From Oryzias latipes (taxonomy: Eukaryota; Chordata; Actinopteri; Beloniformes; Adrianichthyidae), in assembly GCF_002234675.1 (NCBI RefSeq), contig NC_019864.2, positions 10,316,129 through 10,380,128 of the forward strand: DNA of 64,000 nt, written 5' to 3'. A model generated the notes under the pieces. It saw only the letters and a list, made by a program, of their open reading frames with translations. It searched no databases and was not told the DNA's origin. A program made the position numbers and the translations under genes. Below are positions 11,913 to 25,500 of the stretch, piece by piece. Positions within the stretch are counted from its first letter, which is position 1. Each line of letters starts with the position of its first letter.

Positions 11913-12775
11913 CAGTGTTTTTCAACCTTTTTTGAGCCACGGCACACTTTAACCTTGACAAAAATCGCGCAGCACACCAGCATCCAAAAATAAGAAAAAA
12001 AAAGGAGAAACTCATAGTCTGTATTGATGTACAGCCCCCCCACAATCTCACATGCATTTTTGTGATAATGATTGTGGCAGAAAAGGCTGGAAGTTGCAGC
12101 TATTTTTTCTAAAAGATGTAATAAAAGTTAAGTTAGGAGATTTAAAAACTGTTTGATGTGTATTCGTTGTGGTTTCAAGACGTTCAACAACGAAAATTCA
12201 TTGTGCGCTGAGATGCTGTCAATTTAACCCAATGCATCATGGGAGATGTAGTGTAAACAGCCGCCGAACGCAGACAGACTAGCGTCTCTGAGCTTCATTG
12301 TTTTGTTCACTTTTTCCACGGTCTGATACCGGATCCCGTGGAAAGCTACACCACTAAAGACGAGCTTTAGCTGGTATTTTTGTTGGAACTGAGAGACTTT
12401 ATGAGCAGAATCTGAACAAGGAAGTGAAGACTTTAACCACTTCTGATTGGTCAGACTGATGACGTGTGATTAAGCCTCCAAGAATGATTGGTGGAGACGG
12501 TTAAAGGGGCGGGACTTTTCAGAAAACAGTTATAGCTGCAGCTAAATCGCGGTACTGTCATTCTTATCAAAGTGTCTTAACTAGAATCAAATAAACACAA
12601 AAGTATTTTACGATCTTTCATATTCCTAACTTCTCAGTGTTTTATCAGGGCCTGTTTGGATGAACAAAGAGCTAATATCCTGGAGATGGTAAATATTTTT
12701 AGATCAGTTAATGAGGGCAATTTCCCAAGGCACACCTGTGCCGCGGCACACTGGTTGAAAAACACTGCTCTAAGG
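11905..12775. mobile_element. Non-autonomous hAT-type element with 8-bp TSD
   Basis: The element at 11913-12767 starts CAGTGTTTTTCAACC and ends GGTTGAAAAACACTG, perfect 15-bp inverted ends. It is flanked by 8-bp direct repeats CTATAAGG (11905-11912) and CTCTAAGG (12768-12775), 7 of 8 matching. An 8-bp target duplication with CAGTG ends is diagnostic of hAT elements, Charlie-like. The 855-bp interior has no transposase open frame. Confidence 0.88.
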
Positions 12776-13729
12776 TATTCTGGTCTCCTCATGCGGAGAC
12801 TTGAAAGACCAAAGGCCTGCTTTTCTCTTTCTGTTACCGTTGACATTTTCTGCCCCAGAACACCTTCACCTGCAGCCCAAAGCTTGAGCGTTCTCCACAG
12901 AAGACGCCGTCCCTCACCTGTGGACGCAGCTGGAGACACGTGCAGTACAACTGATTCTAGACAGCTTGAGGTTTCTGTTTTTAAAGTTTTATTGTTGGAC
13001 CCCTTTCAGAAAGCGTTTCCCTTTTCCAGAAAAGAGATGGTTAGCTCATCCATTCCACAGCTGCATCTGATAAAAGAATCTAGTTGATGCACAGAAATAG
13101 TACCGCTTTGCTTTAGCCTTTAAGGTTTTAGAAGAATCCCCAAGCCTCAATGGGTGTAAATACTTTCTAAGTGTGCTTTACAATTCCTACATCAGTTGAA
13201 TAAACCATCTTGGATTTGCCATTCAGTTTAGTGACAGCTCACTCGTTTGATGATGTCATAAAAGTGGCATCATCACCTACAGGCTTCTGGTTCAAACATC
13301 TGGATTTCCTTTGCTCGTCTTGGTCCAAACTCAGAGCAGAGATCCATCAGCATCTCTCCAACAGCTTTCCTTCTTAGCAGGACCAGACAGAGGAGGAAGC
13401 TCAGCACTGGGACGATTAGTGAGATCACCTCGTTAAACAACTGTTTTGTTCATTTCATACAACTTTTGCCTCCAAAACATCTGGGGGATGTTGTAAAGAG
13501 AGTGCACTGAACATTATGTGCTAGCTCTCGGCAACGATTTGACTTGAACAAACGTTCTTCTACAGTAAATGACAGAAATGCTCTTTGCCAAAGGAAACCT
13601 GATGAAGTCAAACCCTCAGGGGTCACTACAATTGGACGTCTGTCAACTCGCAACAGTTTGTGTACATTTGTAAATACTTTTTCATACAACTGTAAACAGT
13701 TTTTATTCATTTATTTAATGTATATTTAT
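12776..13729. other. Intergenic, nothing recognised
   Basis: No exon, RNA gene or repeat family recognised. Confidence 0.45.
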
Positions 13730-14122
13730 TATTTTTTTCCACTATGCACTGCTTAGTGCATGTTTTCCAGAAGTGTCTGCAAAAAACCAGTGTGCATCTA
13801 TGCTCACTAGATTGGCAAATATAGACCTCAATGCACTGCGTTTGAACAAGTTTGTACAACAATATGTATTTAAATGTATTTTTTAATAAACCATCAACAT
13901 TTTCATTTTCAGAACTCAATGGATTCATAAATGGTTCTCGTAAGAAGCTCATATCAATTAGATTTTCAATTTGTGAAATCTATGACGTCATCTTTGCTGT
14001 TTAAAAAAGAAAAGGAATGAGCACGGTGTCCGAATTGCTTTTAAAATTCAGGGCACTAGATAGTCCCGCACTATTTAGTGTTGTAATTGTTAGGGATTAG
14101 GGTGGGCATTCGGTCACAGCCT
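13730..14122 (-). mobile_element. TAGTGCACTAT-type MITE, degraded copy
   Basis: It contains ACCAGTGTGCATCTATGCTC, AATGCACTGCGTTTGAACAA and a right end with TTAGGGTGGGCATTCGGTCA. These match in order the copies at 50.26-50.72 kb and 55.24-55.56 kb. Its left inverted terminus is eroded. It is non-coding. Confidence 0.65.
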
Positions 14123-17100
14123 AAATCTTTTTTAATCTTTAAAACCAGTGAATGCACTATTTATTTATGAGTCAATAACTAGTCAAATGCACTTTCCACA
14201 AATGTTAATTAGTGAAAAGCGGACTGCTCAAAAACCACAATCCAACATTCACCTTTAGGGGGCAGTAGCTAGGACAATGTAGAGCATCCATTAAAGAACT
14301 AGGGCCATAAGAAGCAATGTGAAAAAAATTGACTATATGTCTGAGTTCCCTCCATGTTCCCTAACCCCAATAAGACAAAACAGTGCGGGACTGTCCAGTT
14401 TCCTGGATTTTAACGTAATTCGGACAACAAGCACACTAGTGTTTTTTAAACGGCAAATATGACATAATCAGTTTGCTAGAGGGAGGGCCTACTAAATATG
14501 AACATTTTACGAAGACTATTTAGGATATTTTTATTATTATTATTATGAAAGGTGTTTTAAACTTTAATGACTTAGTGGCTGCAGTCTGTCTGACTGATTT
14601 TGATACATTTAAGACTTTGGTGGCTTTTGAAAAAAATGTTATTAGATAAAAAAAATTGCTGGTATTAGAAAAGATGATTATTTTATTTGGTGATTTTGGA
14701 AAAAAATGTCATCCTCAGAAAAAAATGTCCCTCATTTTTAAGGTCATACTTTTAACTTTTAAAAACTGCTGCAAGAAATTAATTTTATCTTTGTTTTTTG
14801 TTCTTTTTTTCTTCTCTTTATTTTGTGAATTTGATGAAATATTAACAATTTAATGTTATAAGAACAAAAGGTTATGTACTTCACAGGGTGGACTAAATCT
14901 GCATCACCACAAGAACAACTGATTTCATGAGCCACCTTAACTTTTTGCATTAAAACCATCTGGCTACCCCTATAAAAATGTTCTTGGCTGGCACCACCGG
15001 TTGATTTTTAACACAAACGCAGAACCAAACCTTAACTTCCACTAACGTTTAATTAAAAGTGCAAAACCCTTTCTAAATTCATCCTTAGAGGACTTTAAAA
15101 AATTGTGTTATTTTATTCCTTTTTTCCCTTTTATGCAATTGTTTGTTTTTAAAGATTCGAAGCGACATAACTTTAGAACATCCTGAACTCACTGTTCGGC
15201 ATAACAAATGTGCAGTGTTAGTTTTTCTGCCTGGATTGTGACAGAAATAGACATAACAAACTTCCTTCCAGCTGATGAGACAAATACTGTTCTTCTCAGA
15301 CCTTCTGGCAGGAAGTTCACATATTTCTTGGAGTCTCATTTGTTTTGTTACAACATCTCTGTCAGTGTGTTTAAACACACACTTAGACAGCCCCTAATCT
15401 GGCCTGAATTCAGGGCCAAGCGGCCGTCATCGCGTCTTATCACAAATACACTGACAGAAAGAAACAATAAAACGCAGTGCTATTTATATTTGGAAAACAA
15501 ACCATTTTGGATAAACTATGATGCACTCTTTCTATTCTCCCCAAAAATCCTGATTTGGCCTAAACAAACCGATTGAATTACCCTAAAATAACATGGTTTC
15601 AAATATTTTTTCATCCTCAGAGATGAAAAACCAGACAGCAATTACCATTGTGACTTTTTCTTACAGTTTGAAGTCTTTTTTTCCTTAAATAGAGAGACAA
15701 ATCACTTTGTGGAAACCAGCTGAAGTCATGAGTTATACATCCAGGTCAACTTTGGACATATAGCAAATCAGACTAAATAAATTAAAAAAAAAGGCTGAGG
15801 GAACATAAACTTTACAACAACAGCAGTAAGTGCGGTGAAAATTATTACATTACTTTGGTCACAGGCAAACACAATGAAGCAGTTATGGTAATATAAAGCA
15901 AAATACGAGGAAGATTCAAGAAAAAAATTCAGTTTTTGAAAACTAATGTATGGATTTAAAAAGGCTGCACATAAGCAACAACATCAATGGAAACACAAAA
16001 TGGCTTGGAGCATCTCAGAAAATGGTTTGTAAGATTTTCTAACAAAGTGTTAAATCATAATATTGTTTCTGTATATCCCAGCTATTAGTCAGGTCCTCAA
16101 GAGTAATAAAGAACTATCAACTGACAGCTTAGGCTGGGATTTTCCATTCTGGTGAAACTTGTTGAGGTCATGCTTGTAACAGCAAATTCAAAGGCAAAAC
16201 TCTAAAAGCAACAATATTCCAACCACAAGTTTCTATAAGACTTTTCTTTAGTCTAGGAGTATGAGTAATGCTGTTTTTACCAACTTAGACTGGGGGAGGT
16301 AGAAGTCAAACCTCAAATGTTTAAAACAAAAAAAGTACAAATGAAGCTTAATTCCTATATAGGCTACAGCCCAACAAAGGAAATTCTCTGTAAAAAAAAA
16401 AAAGATAGATAACATCTTAAGTTGCTGTTAATACTGTTTGTCTTAGTGTTGCAAAAACAACTATTTGGATCCAATTTTGTGTCACTCACTATTTCTTTAC
16501 CCAGCAATTAAAAATGGAACAATAAGTCTATTTTGTTTCTTTAATTTATGTTTATTTCCTGCCTACCCGAAGCAAAAAGTCGCAGAGCTTTGGAGCAGTG
16601 TTAATGAGGAAGATCTTCCTCATCTTCAGGTATTCTGGGTTTGCTGGTTCATCTCTCACACGTCACTTAAATGGTCTTCACTCGGACCCCATAGCGAAAG
16701 TGCTCACTTTCCTCACAGCCAATCACAATCAATTTCCTGCCTTTAAATTCACTTAAGTTTTTCTATTCACATTCCAGACATTTCGCCAGCCCTCCTCCGC
16801 CCCCCTTCCCCTCCTGATTCTTTTATCACACTCAAGATCTCTCCTTATTGAAGTCTATTTAACTGTACTTAAGTAATACAAGTATACTTAGTCTATAGAG
16901 TCTGGTAGTATACTTGAAGTTTACTTTTAATATTCATATTATAAACTTAAAATGTTCCAATTTACTTGGAAGAAGTACCGTTATCAGTCTGTAAACTTTG
17001 TACACTACACGTACATGGTCAAAAGAATACTATCTATTTGTACACTAGTACTCAAGTATACTTAATAAAATACACTAAAGGTAAAGCTAAGCTATGCTGA

Positions 17101-17176
17101 CAACTTTTATTCTTAAAGGCTTATTTTTTTCTTATAAAACCGATATTTCTAATAACAGTTTTTTAAATTTAGACTT
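14123..17176. other. Intergenic, possible old MITE near 16.87-17.09 kb
   Basis: There is no exon recognised. About 16870-17090 is rich in inverted CAAGTATACTT motifs at both ends and may be an eroded MITE. The remainder is AT-rich unclassified sequence. Confidence 0.45.
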
Positions 17177-17389
17177 TTAACCCTTGTGCTATCTTAGATG
17201 ACCCCACCCTTACATTGACGTGTTCTCCCTACCATGACAAAGGTGGATAAAGGTGGAAAGATTTCATGTAATCCATGGACACCAGTGAAGATCACAAATC
17301 ATTGAAGAAAAAAGGTTCAGCGCACTGTCTAGTGGGTCTAGATGACCCAACTCCCAATGTTAAAGTGCCTAGGATAGCACAAGGGTTAT
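17177..17389 (-). mobile_element. TTAA-flanked MITE, copy 4
   Basis: A 205-bp copy with left flank TTAA and right flank TTAT, so one target tetranucleotide has mutated by one base. Both CCCTTGTGCTATC termini are intact. Same orientation as copy 1. Confidence 0.85.
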
Positions 17390-17460
17390 GGATCTTTTCA
17401 AGGACATAAATGACTTTCAAGCCTTTTTTATGGGTTTTTAGTTCATTTGACCCAGTTTTG

Positions 17461-17863
17461 TATGGAGCGATTTTTGTGCCATTATTCCAGGCACGAAACT
17501 CACTCCTCTGAGCATTAAACTTTTAGACACACTAAAAAAATGTGTGTTAAGAAAATATTTTGAACTTAAAACCAAAAGATTGCACTTGTAACTAAGAAAA
17601 TGCTACCTTAAAAATATGCAATCAAAACAAGTTTCTCTCATGCTCTCGAGACAGAGCAAGATAGAATTTCTCTCGTGTGAATTTTTTTTGGCTTGCACGT
17701 ATTTTTAAGTTTCAAGAGTTAAATTGTTTTGTTTGCACGTCTTTTTGAGATTCAAGTGCATTTTTCTGTTTCGAGTGCAAAATATTTTTTTGAGCACACT
17801 GAATTTTTACACTAAAAACAGTGAGTGTTGCACTTGGAATAATGGCACAAAAATCCCTCCATA
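17461..17863. mobile_element. MITE with 29-bp terminal inverted repeats
   Basis: The left end TATGGAGCGATTTTTGTGCC (17461 on) and the right end at 17835-17863 are inverted copies over about 29 bp with one or two mismatches. The outer bases are TA on both sides, compatible with a TA target duplication. The 403-bp interior is AT-rich and non-coding. Confidence 0.8.
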
Positions 17864-18027
17864 GTTTCGTTGCTCCTAACTCTCATTTTATCTTTTAGTT
17901 TAAAGGCTACATCAAAGCTACAGTCTTATTTTAAAACTCTGTTGTCGTTATTCAGCTGTATATCAAGCAGAGATGCGTTACACTGCAGCATTAACACTCT
18001 AACCAAAATTGTACATTTCAGGGGCCC

Positions 18028-18222
18028 AGATGACCCCACCCTTACATTGACGTGTTCTCCCTACCATAACAAAGGTGAATAAAGGTGAAAAGGACTTCAT
18101 GTAATCCATGGACACCAGTGAAGATCACAAATCATTGAAGAAAAAAAGTTCAGAGCACTGTCTTGTGGGTCTAGATGACCCAACTTCCAATATTAAAGTG
18201 CCTAGGATAGCACAAGGGTTAC
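18028..18222 (-). mobile_element. TTAA-flanked MITE, copy 5, truncated
   Basis: The body matches the family from AGATGACCCCACCC to the right terminus GATAGCACAAGGG, but the outer left terminal repeat and its TTAA are missing. The right flank is TTAC instead of TTAA. This is an old or damaged copy. Confidence 0.85.
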
Positions 18223-18465
18223 TGAGTTTAGGTCTATTTCCCATGTGGAAACTGTTTTTTTTTTTGCCTTTACTTGAACTGTAGGTGAAGCTATAAGCAT
18301 CAACGCTATTCAGGGAGTTCTTTCTATTTGCGCAACATGTTTTATTAAGAGCTACTAACTAAATAGTGTTGTGTGCTGACATGACAGCAGCCGTAATCAT
18401 TTCACCCAATGCATAAAAACACAGTGACCCTTGGTTGTTTTATGGTTTAAAGACTTTTCATTGTG

Positions 18466-18480
18466 TTTATTTATTTATTT
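18466..18480 (-). terminator. Candidate snx33 poly(A) signal cluster
   Basis: On the minus strand three overlapping AATAAA hexamers lie about 860 nt past the snx33 stop codon. An ATTAAA at 19014-19019 (minus) is a nearer alternative. Either would give a plausible 3' UTR; the site actually used cannot be told from sequence. Confidence 0.35.
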
Positions 18481-19333
18481 AGTCCAGCTGTTGCATATAA
18501 AGATACACACTTCTGCTTATCCACAGTGGAAAAGGCCATCGATCCGCACAGCTCTCTGCTCATTAACAGCCTTTGGCTACACAACATAAACACACCCACT
18601 GACTATGACCAATAGAAAAACATGTGCAAACTTGTCCCAAATGTCAGCTCATTCTAACCACTTGCCCCGCTACATCCAAAACACACATTCCACTTTAAAA
18701 ACGTTTGAACGTTGCGTGTCCTCATAAAGCATATTGTTTATCCAAATAACCTCAAGAAAATGACCTGTACAGTAAAGGCTTTTGTCCCGGTGCTAACTTT
18801 AAGACAGATGTTTATCAGAACAAAAACTGTTTGCTTTGGTCTGCTCAACAACATCTAGAATATTTCATGAGCCACTCACAAAATAAAAGAATGTTTAAAT
18901 GATTTTGGACTTTCATTTTGGAATTATTTTTAGTGATATGATGCGTTTCTGCTCAAGAAGCCAGAAAGCACAAAGCTGGAGAGAAGGGGACAAAACAGAA
19001 CCCGTTTTCTGGCTTTAATGTTGGGATATAACAATAAAACTATAGATCCACTATAAATCTGAAACCTATACAATCACTTTACTGTTATAAACATCTTAAA
19101 TTATGAAAATAAGCAACAGGCCGGGACATTGCCTTTGTAAAGTGTATTGCAGATATAAAATATACAGTAGATCTTCAAGGAAAACAAAAAAAAAGGTAAC
19201 TTTGAATCCATCAAAGCAAAGAACCGACTGGCTTTTATACAGAATTCCAGTAACTCCTGCGTCTTTAATTGTCCCTCTTTTTGTTTGGATGGTTTGGAGG
19301 GGTCACATCGACCCAAAAGGCAGTTTGACGTCT
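18481..19333 (-). other. snx33: Presumed snx33 3' UTR
   Basis: This is the non-coding stretch between the snx33 stop codon and the candidate poly(A) signals, inferred from position only. Confidence 0.4.
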
Positions 19334-19587
19334 TTACAAAGAGTCATACATGCGCAGGGTGCGCTCCAGTTGCTGGACAACACGCTGGTAGAAGGCTATC
19401 TGTTCCTTGAGGTAGGCCTGCATCATGTCTTTGAAGTCCACCTCTCTCCGCTCATGGAAGTGGCTCATTTCTGCCTGAAGGGCGAAGCCCACAGTCCGGC
19501 AGCGCTTCCGGATGCCGTCTGCTTCCCCCTGATCCATCTTTCCTTCGTCACTCATCCGCTGGCTCTCCTTCACCTTCGCAAAAGCTC
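19334..19587 (-). CDS. snx33: snx33 last coding exon (BAR C-terminal part)
   Basis: The acceptor TCCATTTAG precedes 19587. The exon encodes the final 83 residues of the BAR domain (SQRMSDEGKMDQGEADGIRK; FALQAEMSHFHERREVDF) and ends DSL-TAA. Confidence 0.96.
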
Positions 19588-22500
19588 CTAAATGGAGAGA
19601 AAAAGAGTAAAAATCCAGTTAAAAGTGGGATAATACACAAAGAAATTAGGACTTTTTGCCACTAACTAATGCTTTTTCTTCCTCACATAGTACTATGACA
19701 TCAAAAAATACTCCCGCTACACTATGAAAAGAAGTTACATGCTCCTGTACATGAGTTGACCCATTTTGCCATGAAAATGGAACATGCCATTGTTGTGAGT
19801 GTGGTAACTGTATTGGGAAGTATTTGTATGGATAATATAAGTTGCAAACACTTATGACGCATAGGTGATGCCATCGTACGGTCACCTTACGCCACACTTT
19901 AGTGGATGAAGCCTTAGTCACATGCATCCATATGGGAGGTTGACCCGTATGGGTGCTGTGGGTTTCCTTCACCAACAAGTTTCAGCATGGTTTGTCTCTC
20001 CAGGTTTTTTCTGCACCAATCCCACCTCCACCCAATCTTCTCAGCAGTCAGCATGGATCCAGCAGGGTTCGGAGCTGTTCCCTGCTGTTTTTGCTTTTCA
20101 TATGCTTTGTCTGATCCCCTTGTGTTTTCACTATGTCTGATGCTTTGGTTCTGCATGGCTGCAGTTACTGGACCTGGTTCCGGAGCATTCTGTTCCTACA
20201 TATTTTGGATGTGAGCTGAAAAGAACTCACTCAGAAAGACTTTCTTTGGGCAAATGACTGAGACATTTCCCTTTTTGTTATTATGGGACGTCCTTTTGTG
20301 CACAGTTCTCTCCAGGGAGCCGGCTGTTCAGCTTGTTCAGCCTCTTTGAGTGCCTGCTGCTGCCCCAGCAGATAACCTGAAGGAAAACTGCACTTTCTAC
20401 AGTGAGTCCAGTCCCAGTGATGATGGATAAAACCACAGTAATGTCCCACTGACATGTCAACTGCTACCAAGGCAGAAACAATCCTGCAGTTAACGCTGGA
20501 GACGGACACCTAAAGCCTGGAAACGTGTGGTGGTGTTCATGTAATTATGGGGTACTGTTCAGGAAGAACACAAGCCCACCAATGCAGAGGAACATATGTG
20601 GCTAATATTCACAGTGGATTATGGGAAAAATACTGATGTAGCATTTCCATAAGCGAGTGCCTGCAGAAAAGGAATCTCCCAGTGGCCATGAGTGGTATTG
20701 CACGCCGAAGTTCTTCCACGTTTGTTTTCTACTGAATGAGTGTGAATCGTAAGCAAACAGTTGCCAGAGCAACCACAACCAAAATTCCTGAGCAGCATTG
20801 CTTTGGGCAGTGAGATAAGATGTTTCACTTTTTTTTTTTTGCATTGAGCACATGGCAAATTTGGGGCTAAAGCTAGCTTAGCACACATTTGCCAATCAAG
20901 TCTCGTTTTGGACTCCATTAAATCCCAATTCAGTTTCCAACGTTTAAAAAAAAAAAAGAGTCTGATTTGTTTAAAACGTTCAGTGTATTTTTTGTTGTTT
21001 TTAAATATTTGACAAGCTGGCGTTTAATTCCATTTACAAATAGTCCCAAACAGTGAAATTCGTGGTTCATGGAGGAAGTGTTACATTCCTATCCTGAACC
21101 CAAAAACTGCCACTTTGATTAATTTATTAGATGCAGAAAAGTTAGTAAGAGTTTTCCAAACATTTTTTGGTCAAAATCCCTCAAAAGATATTTATTAGCT
21201 GTGTTACGCAAAAACAGAAATCTATGCTAACCAGTAAACTAAACAGAAAAGAATATATTTTAAAGTAATTAGTCATGTTAAAATAGCACAATGTAACACA
21301 ATAGAGCTCTTGGAAACAGACAGGGTAAGAGTTAAGAGAGTTTCTAAACACTTTAGAAATATTCTCAGAATAACTGCGCTAAAACATTACTCTTTAGGGC
21401 ACTTTAATAGGACTTTTTTTACGTTTTTTCTCTTACTGTTTGGTTCTTTTTAACTTACCGTAGTTTTAATTAAAAAACAAAAACATTTTGCAAACTGCAT
21501 TGAATTTTTCTTATTGGAGATCTGGACCTTTAATAGGAACTCTTTAAGCTTTTGTTTATTTCTAGCAGGAAGTAAAAGACCATTTAATAAAGAAAAAGTA
21601 AAATAAGGTATAAAATAAACACCAAAAAGGTTAAATTTAGAATTTTTACAGCGTTTTGCATGTGTATGCATAACAGCTCTGTAATGCAGAAGTTAAGGAG
21701 TAATTTCAGGTGAATATCTTCAGCTTTGGCTAAAACGACTAAGAACACATATTGTGAATTTCCAACAGAAGGAACAACTGGAAGCTTTGGCCTTTCGTTG
21801 GGGAAATGACGCAGTCACTTCTTGTTTTACTGCATACCAAACCTTTAGCTTCAGCCCATCGAGGACACGTTAGAACCGCATCCACACAGACTGCCATGAG
21901 CTCATTTTCCAAGCGGAAAACACGGAAGCCCACAGGCCCTCATGGCTTTCTAGCATCGGACTCATGAGTTGATCGCGTACAACCAACCCTGCACACTCTG
22001 AGTGCAAAACGTTGCCTTTTCTTTCTCTGTGTGTCGAGCAGGAGGGACTTTCAAATCCCTGAAGTGTCAGTCATGCTACGCTGCGTTTCTTCTGGAATTC
22101 CTGGCATAAGTGTGGGAAAGCATGAACAGCACTCGCACTGCGTTCCAGCAGAGGAGGAGGCGAACTGCAGACGGCAGAGCTGACCTACATTCATGGAGTC
22201 TGCTCCACACGTGAGAGGAGAATGTGCATCAATGGATAGGATGTGTGTGGGATATAAAGGAAAAAGCCCTTCTAAACAAGATGCTCTGTGTTTTATTACT
22301 ATTATGAAATATTTAGTTTGAAAGCATAGATTTTTAATCTAAATAAAATTGATAAATGCTTGTTACATTACTTGTTTCAATAATAAAACTTAAAAAAAAA
22401 AGAAGAATTCTCCATGGAATGCAAAAAGACCCATTTTCCTTGATTAATGGGTGGTGGTGTGAAAAGTCAGGATTTGTTTATCTTGCTCGACCAGACAAGC

Positions 22501-25500
22501 TACCACAATGTTCCACGGGTGACAAATTTATGAGTCTTAGCCTGGAAAGATACCGAGAGCCTCAGATGGAGATGACAGTGAAAAAAGGGAGGAGAAAAGG
22601 AGATTGTGTGGCTGAGGAGACAGCAGGACCAAAGCTTTTGAGCAGGGCTTTTTTTGTAACCAGGATATGATCTACAAGCTTTTAAACCGACTACTAGGTC
22701 TGCAGGATATTAATGTTCAATATTGCGATATAACTTGCGATATATGAACAAATAGCAACCCAAAAACATCATTTCCATTTCACTGCAACAGTTTTATTTA
22801 AATAAAAGTAAACATAACTTAAATTATACTCCAAATGACCCTCGTCTGCATAAAAGGGCTCCATCCGATTGGTCAACAACATGAAGGGGTCTATCAGATA
22901 AATAGATTTATTAGATTCGTTAAATACTTCAAGCTGCCATAAGATTGCTTTAGCCTATTTAAGGTAACGATTTATAGCAATTTTTGCCGTCAATGACGAT
23001 AAATTTGCGATTTATCGTGCAGGCCTACTTTCTGGAGGAGGATTGAACAGCTAATTAGCAAAACGGCTGGACGTCCACTTCAACTTATACCCAAGTTGCT
23101 AACTTTGTGATTTGAAATCCCTGTAGAACTTTGGAGACCTTTGCACACTTAAAACCTAAAGGAATTGAGATAAGCTTGGAAGAATACTGTATATACCTGC
23201 TTTTATGCTTGGCTATCGGCAGGAAGTCAAGAAAATGTTTGCACCTTCATTTGGTTCGCCTTCACACTAAACCAAACTGCTTCAAAAATGTCAATTGGTT
23301 AAGCTGTAGTCACATGGACCTGTACTGGGGGTTGTTCCGCACGAGTGCTGTGGGCTTTATTTGGTTTTACATATCCCATAATGCAGCGCTTCAGCTGCCA
23401 GACGAAATATAATGCTGGCATGATTTTTACTACACATCCCATAATGCATTGCCTCAGCAGGCCTCACGTTGCCGAAGAGAAAAAGATGATTCTGAAACCG
23501 TAGCCTTTTAAAACCGATTAGAGGCAGAATAAATGTTTACTGACATCACTGCTAAACCCGCTTGTCTCATATGAGGAGCGAATGTGGCTGAAATGAAAGA
23601 ATATAGTTCAAGATGGCGCTACGAGACATCAAATACATATTTGCTGAGAGTTTGCAAGGCGCTTTGGTAACTTGGAAGAACCAAAAAAGCCATTTTGAGT
23701 TGTAACCTGAATCTGTGCAGATGCAGATGCAGTTGCATTGTTTTGGCTCGCTGAAGGTAAAGTTTGACACTGCAGGGCCGGGCGGTTTATTCACTCCATT
23801 CCTGCAGAAATGTCCCAGCTCCGTCCACATGCGGCTCCAACCTTGGGCATGTTTGGTCGCGCATTTCTGTGTTAGAAGCTCTTCTCAGTGATGAGGACTA
23901 ACAAACCAGCAGACAGGTGTCTTCTCACTGATGGGCCCCTGCCGCCCATGCTGAGAATCTCCACAACACAGGACCTCACACCAAACACAAACCAACTTGG
24001 AGCAGTAAGGTTCATAGTGTCTGCAGTTGTTAACTGACGGTTATGTTTGACACATAACTGACATGTTTTGACATGTGTCAAACATTACCCGTGTCTGATA
24101 ACAAAAGAACCAAGAAGTCAGTTACAAACCAACTTATTGACAAAAAAAAGATGCCAGGCGTCCAGCTCTGATAAAATGACACAAGAGTCAAGAAAACAGA
24201 ATTTGATTTATTGCTGAAAAGCACAGATTTTATCCATAATTCCAGGTTTTTTGTTTGTTTTGTTATGCAGCATTCCTGTTTTGAATTTTTGTACTTTTGA
24301 CAGTATATTTTATAGAGAGCAACATTTTTTAAATTTAAGTTTATTTTTTATACAAAATGACATAAGAGTGAATAAATTTCAAGCTTTTTTTCTTTTATCA
24401 TTTACTTTATTTCTAACTTGTATCATTTTGACAGGATATATTTTTATGGAGAAAAAATAAAAGTTATTTAAGGTTTAAGTCCATTTATCCCAGAATGATA
24501 ATTTCTGTCTATTTAAAAAGGTCTAGTTCCATTAACGTTTATCCTGTTCAGCCCGCGACCTTAAGCGTGTTTTGGATTCTGCACGCATTTCTATGTGAGA
24601 AGCTCTTCTCAGTGATGAAGACTAAGTTAGTAATCGAGTTTGACACCCCTAGTTTAAGAGATCACCGAACTGTCCCGCGCAGGTTTGATCATTCTTCACC
24701 TGCAGACAGCCCGTTTCCATCCGCAGGGGCAGTTGTGAGTAAGACTTTACAGAAGCTGCGTCTTTTAGGATGCTACTGACTGAAATGAGTGTGACCCAAG
24801 AAGAAGGAAAGACAAAGAAGCAAACTCTCTTCCTGCTCATCCACCAACTACTCATAAAAACCTTCATTTCATAATTTACTGCTTTTATTTTCAACACTCT
24901 TTGTTTTTTTCTCTTTGCTGGACTGCCCCCTTTAACTAGAAACACCTGATCCTTCACTTTCCCTTTGTTGCTCCACTTTAACACTACAACAGGGTTTGGT
25001 AACAAACGAGTTAAAGTCAGAGTTTCCCATTTTGTTTTCTACTGAACGTCTGAGAAAACCAAGTCTCCTGAGAACCATCAGACCCACGAGGAAACTCAAC
25101 AACTCACAGTTTGTTCAAAGCTGCTTTTCTCCATGATGTCATTCCATGGGCCTAAGCTTCTCATCTTACCCCATGAATCCACGTGAATGGACAGAAACCA
25201 AACATGGACTGCCTTGGTTTCACTCACATGCCTTTTGCGTGAAACCAAAGCTTTAAACTGTGACTTTTTGTCTCAAATTTGTCTAAGTCTGTCAGTAGAA
25301 AAGCGTGTGGCGTCATTGGATCTCGTAGAAGAAATGTGTGTCGCCCATCTGGTGGCCCTGATCCACACCCCACCGCCTCCCCACCACCACCTCCCCATTG
25401 AAAATAGAACTAAAGAGTGACTTTATGAGGGAAATATTGTGTAAGGAAAGACGAAACCTAATTTACTTTGGAGAATTACTTATAAAAATAAACATTCATG

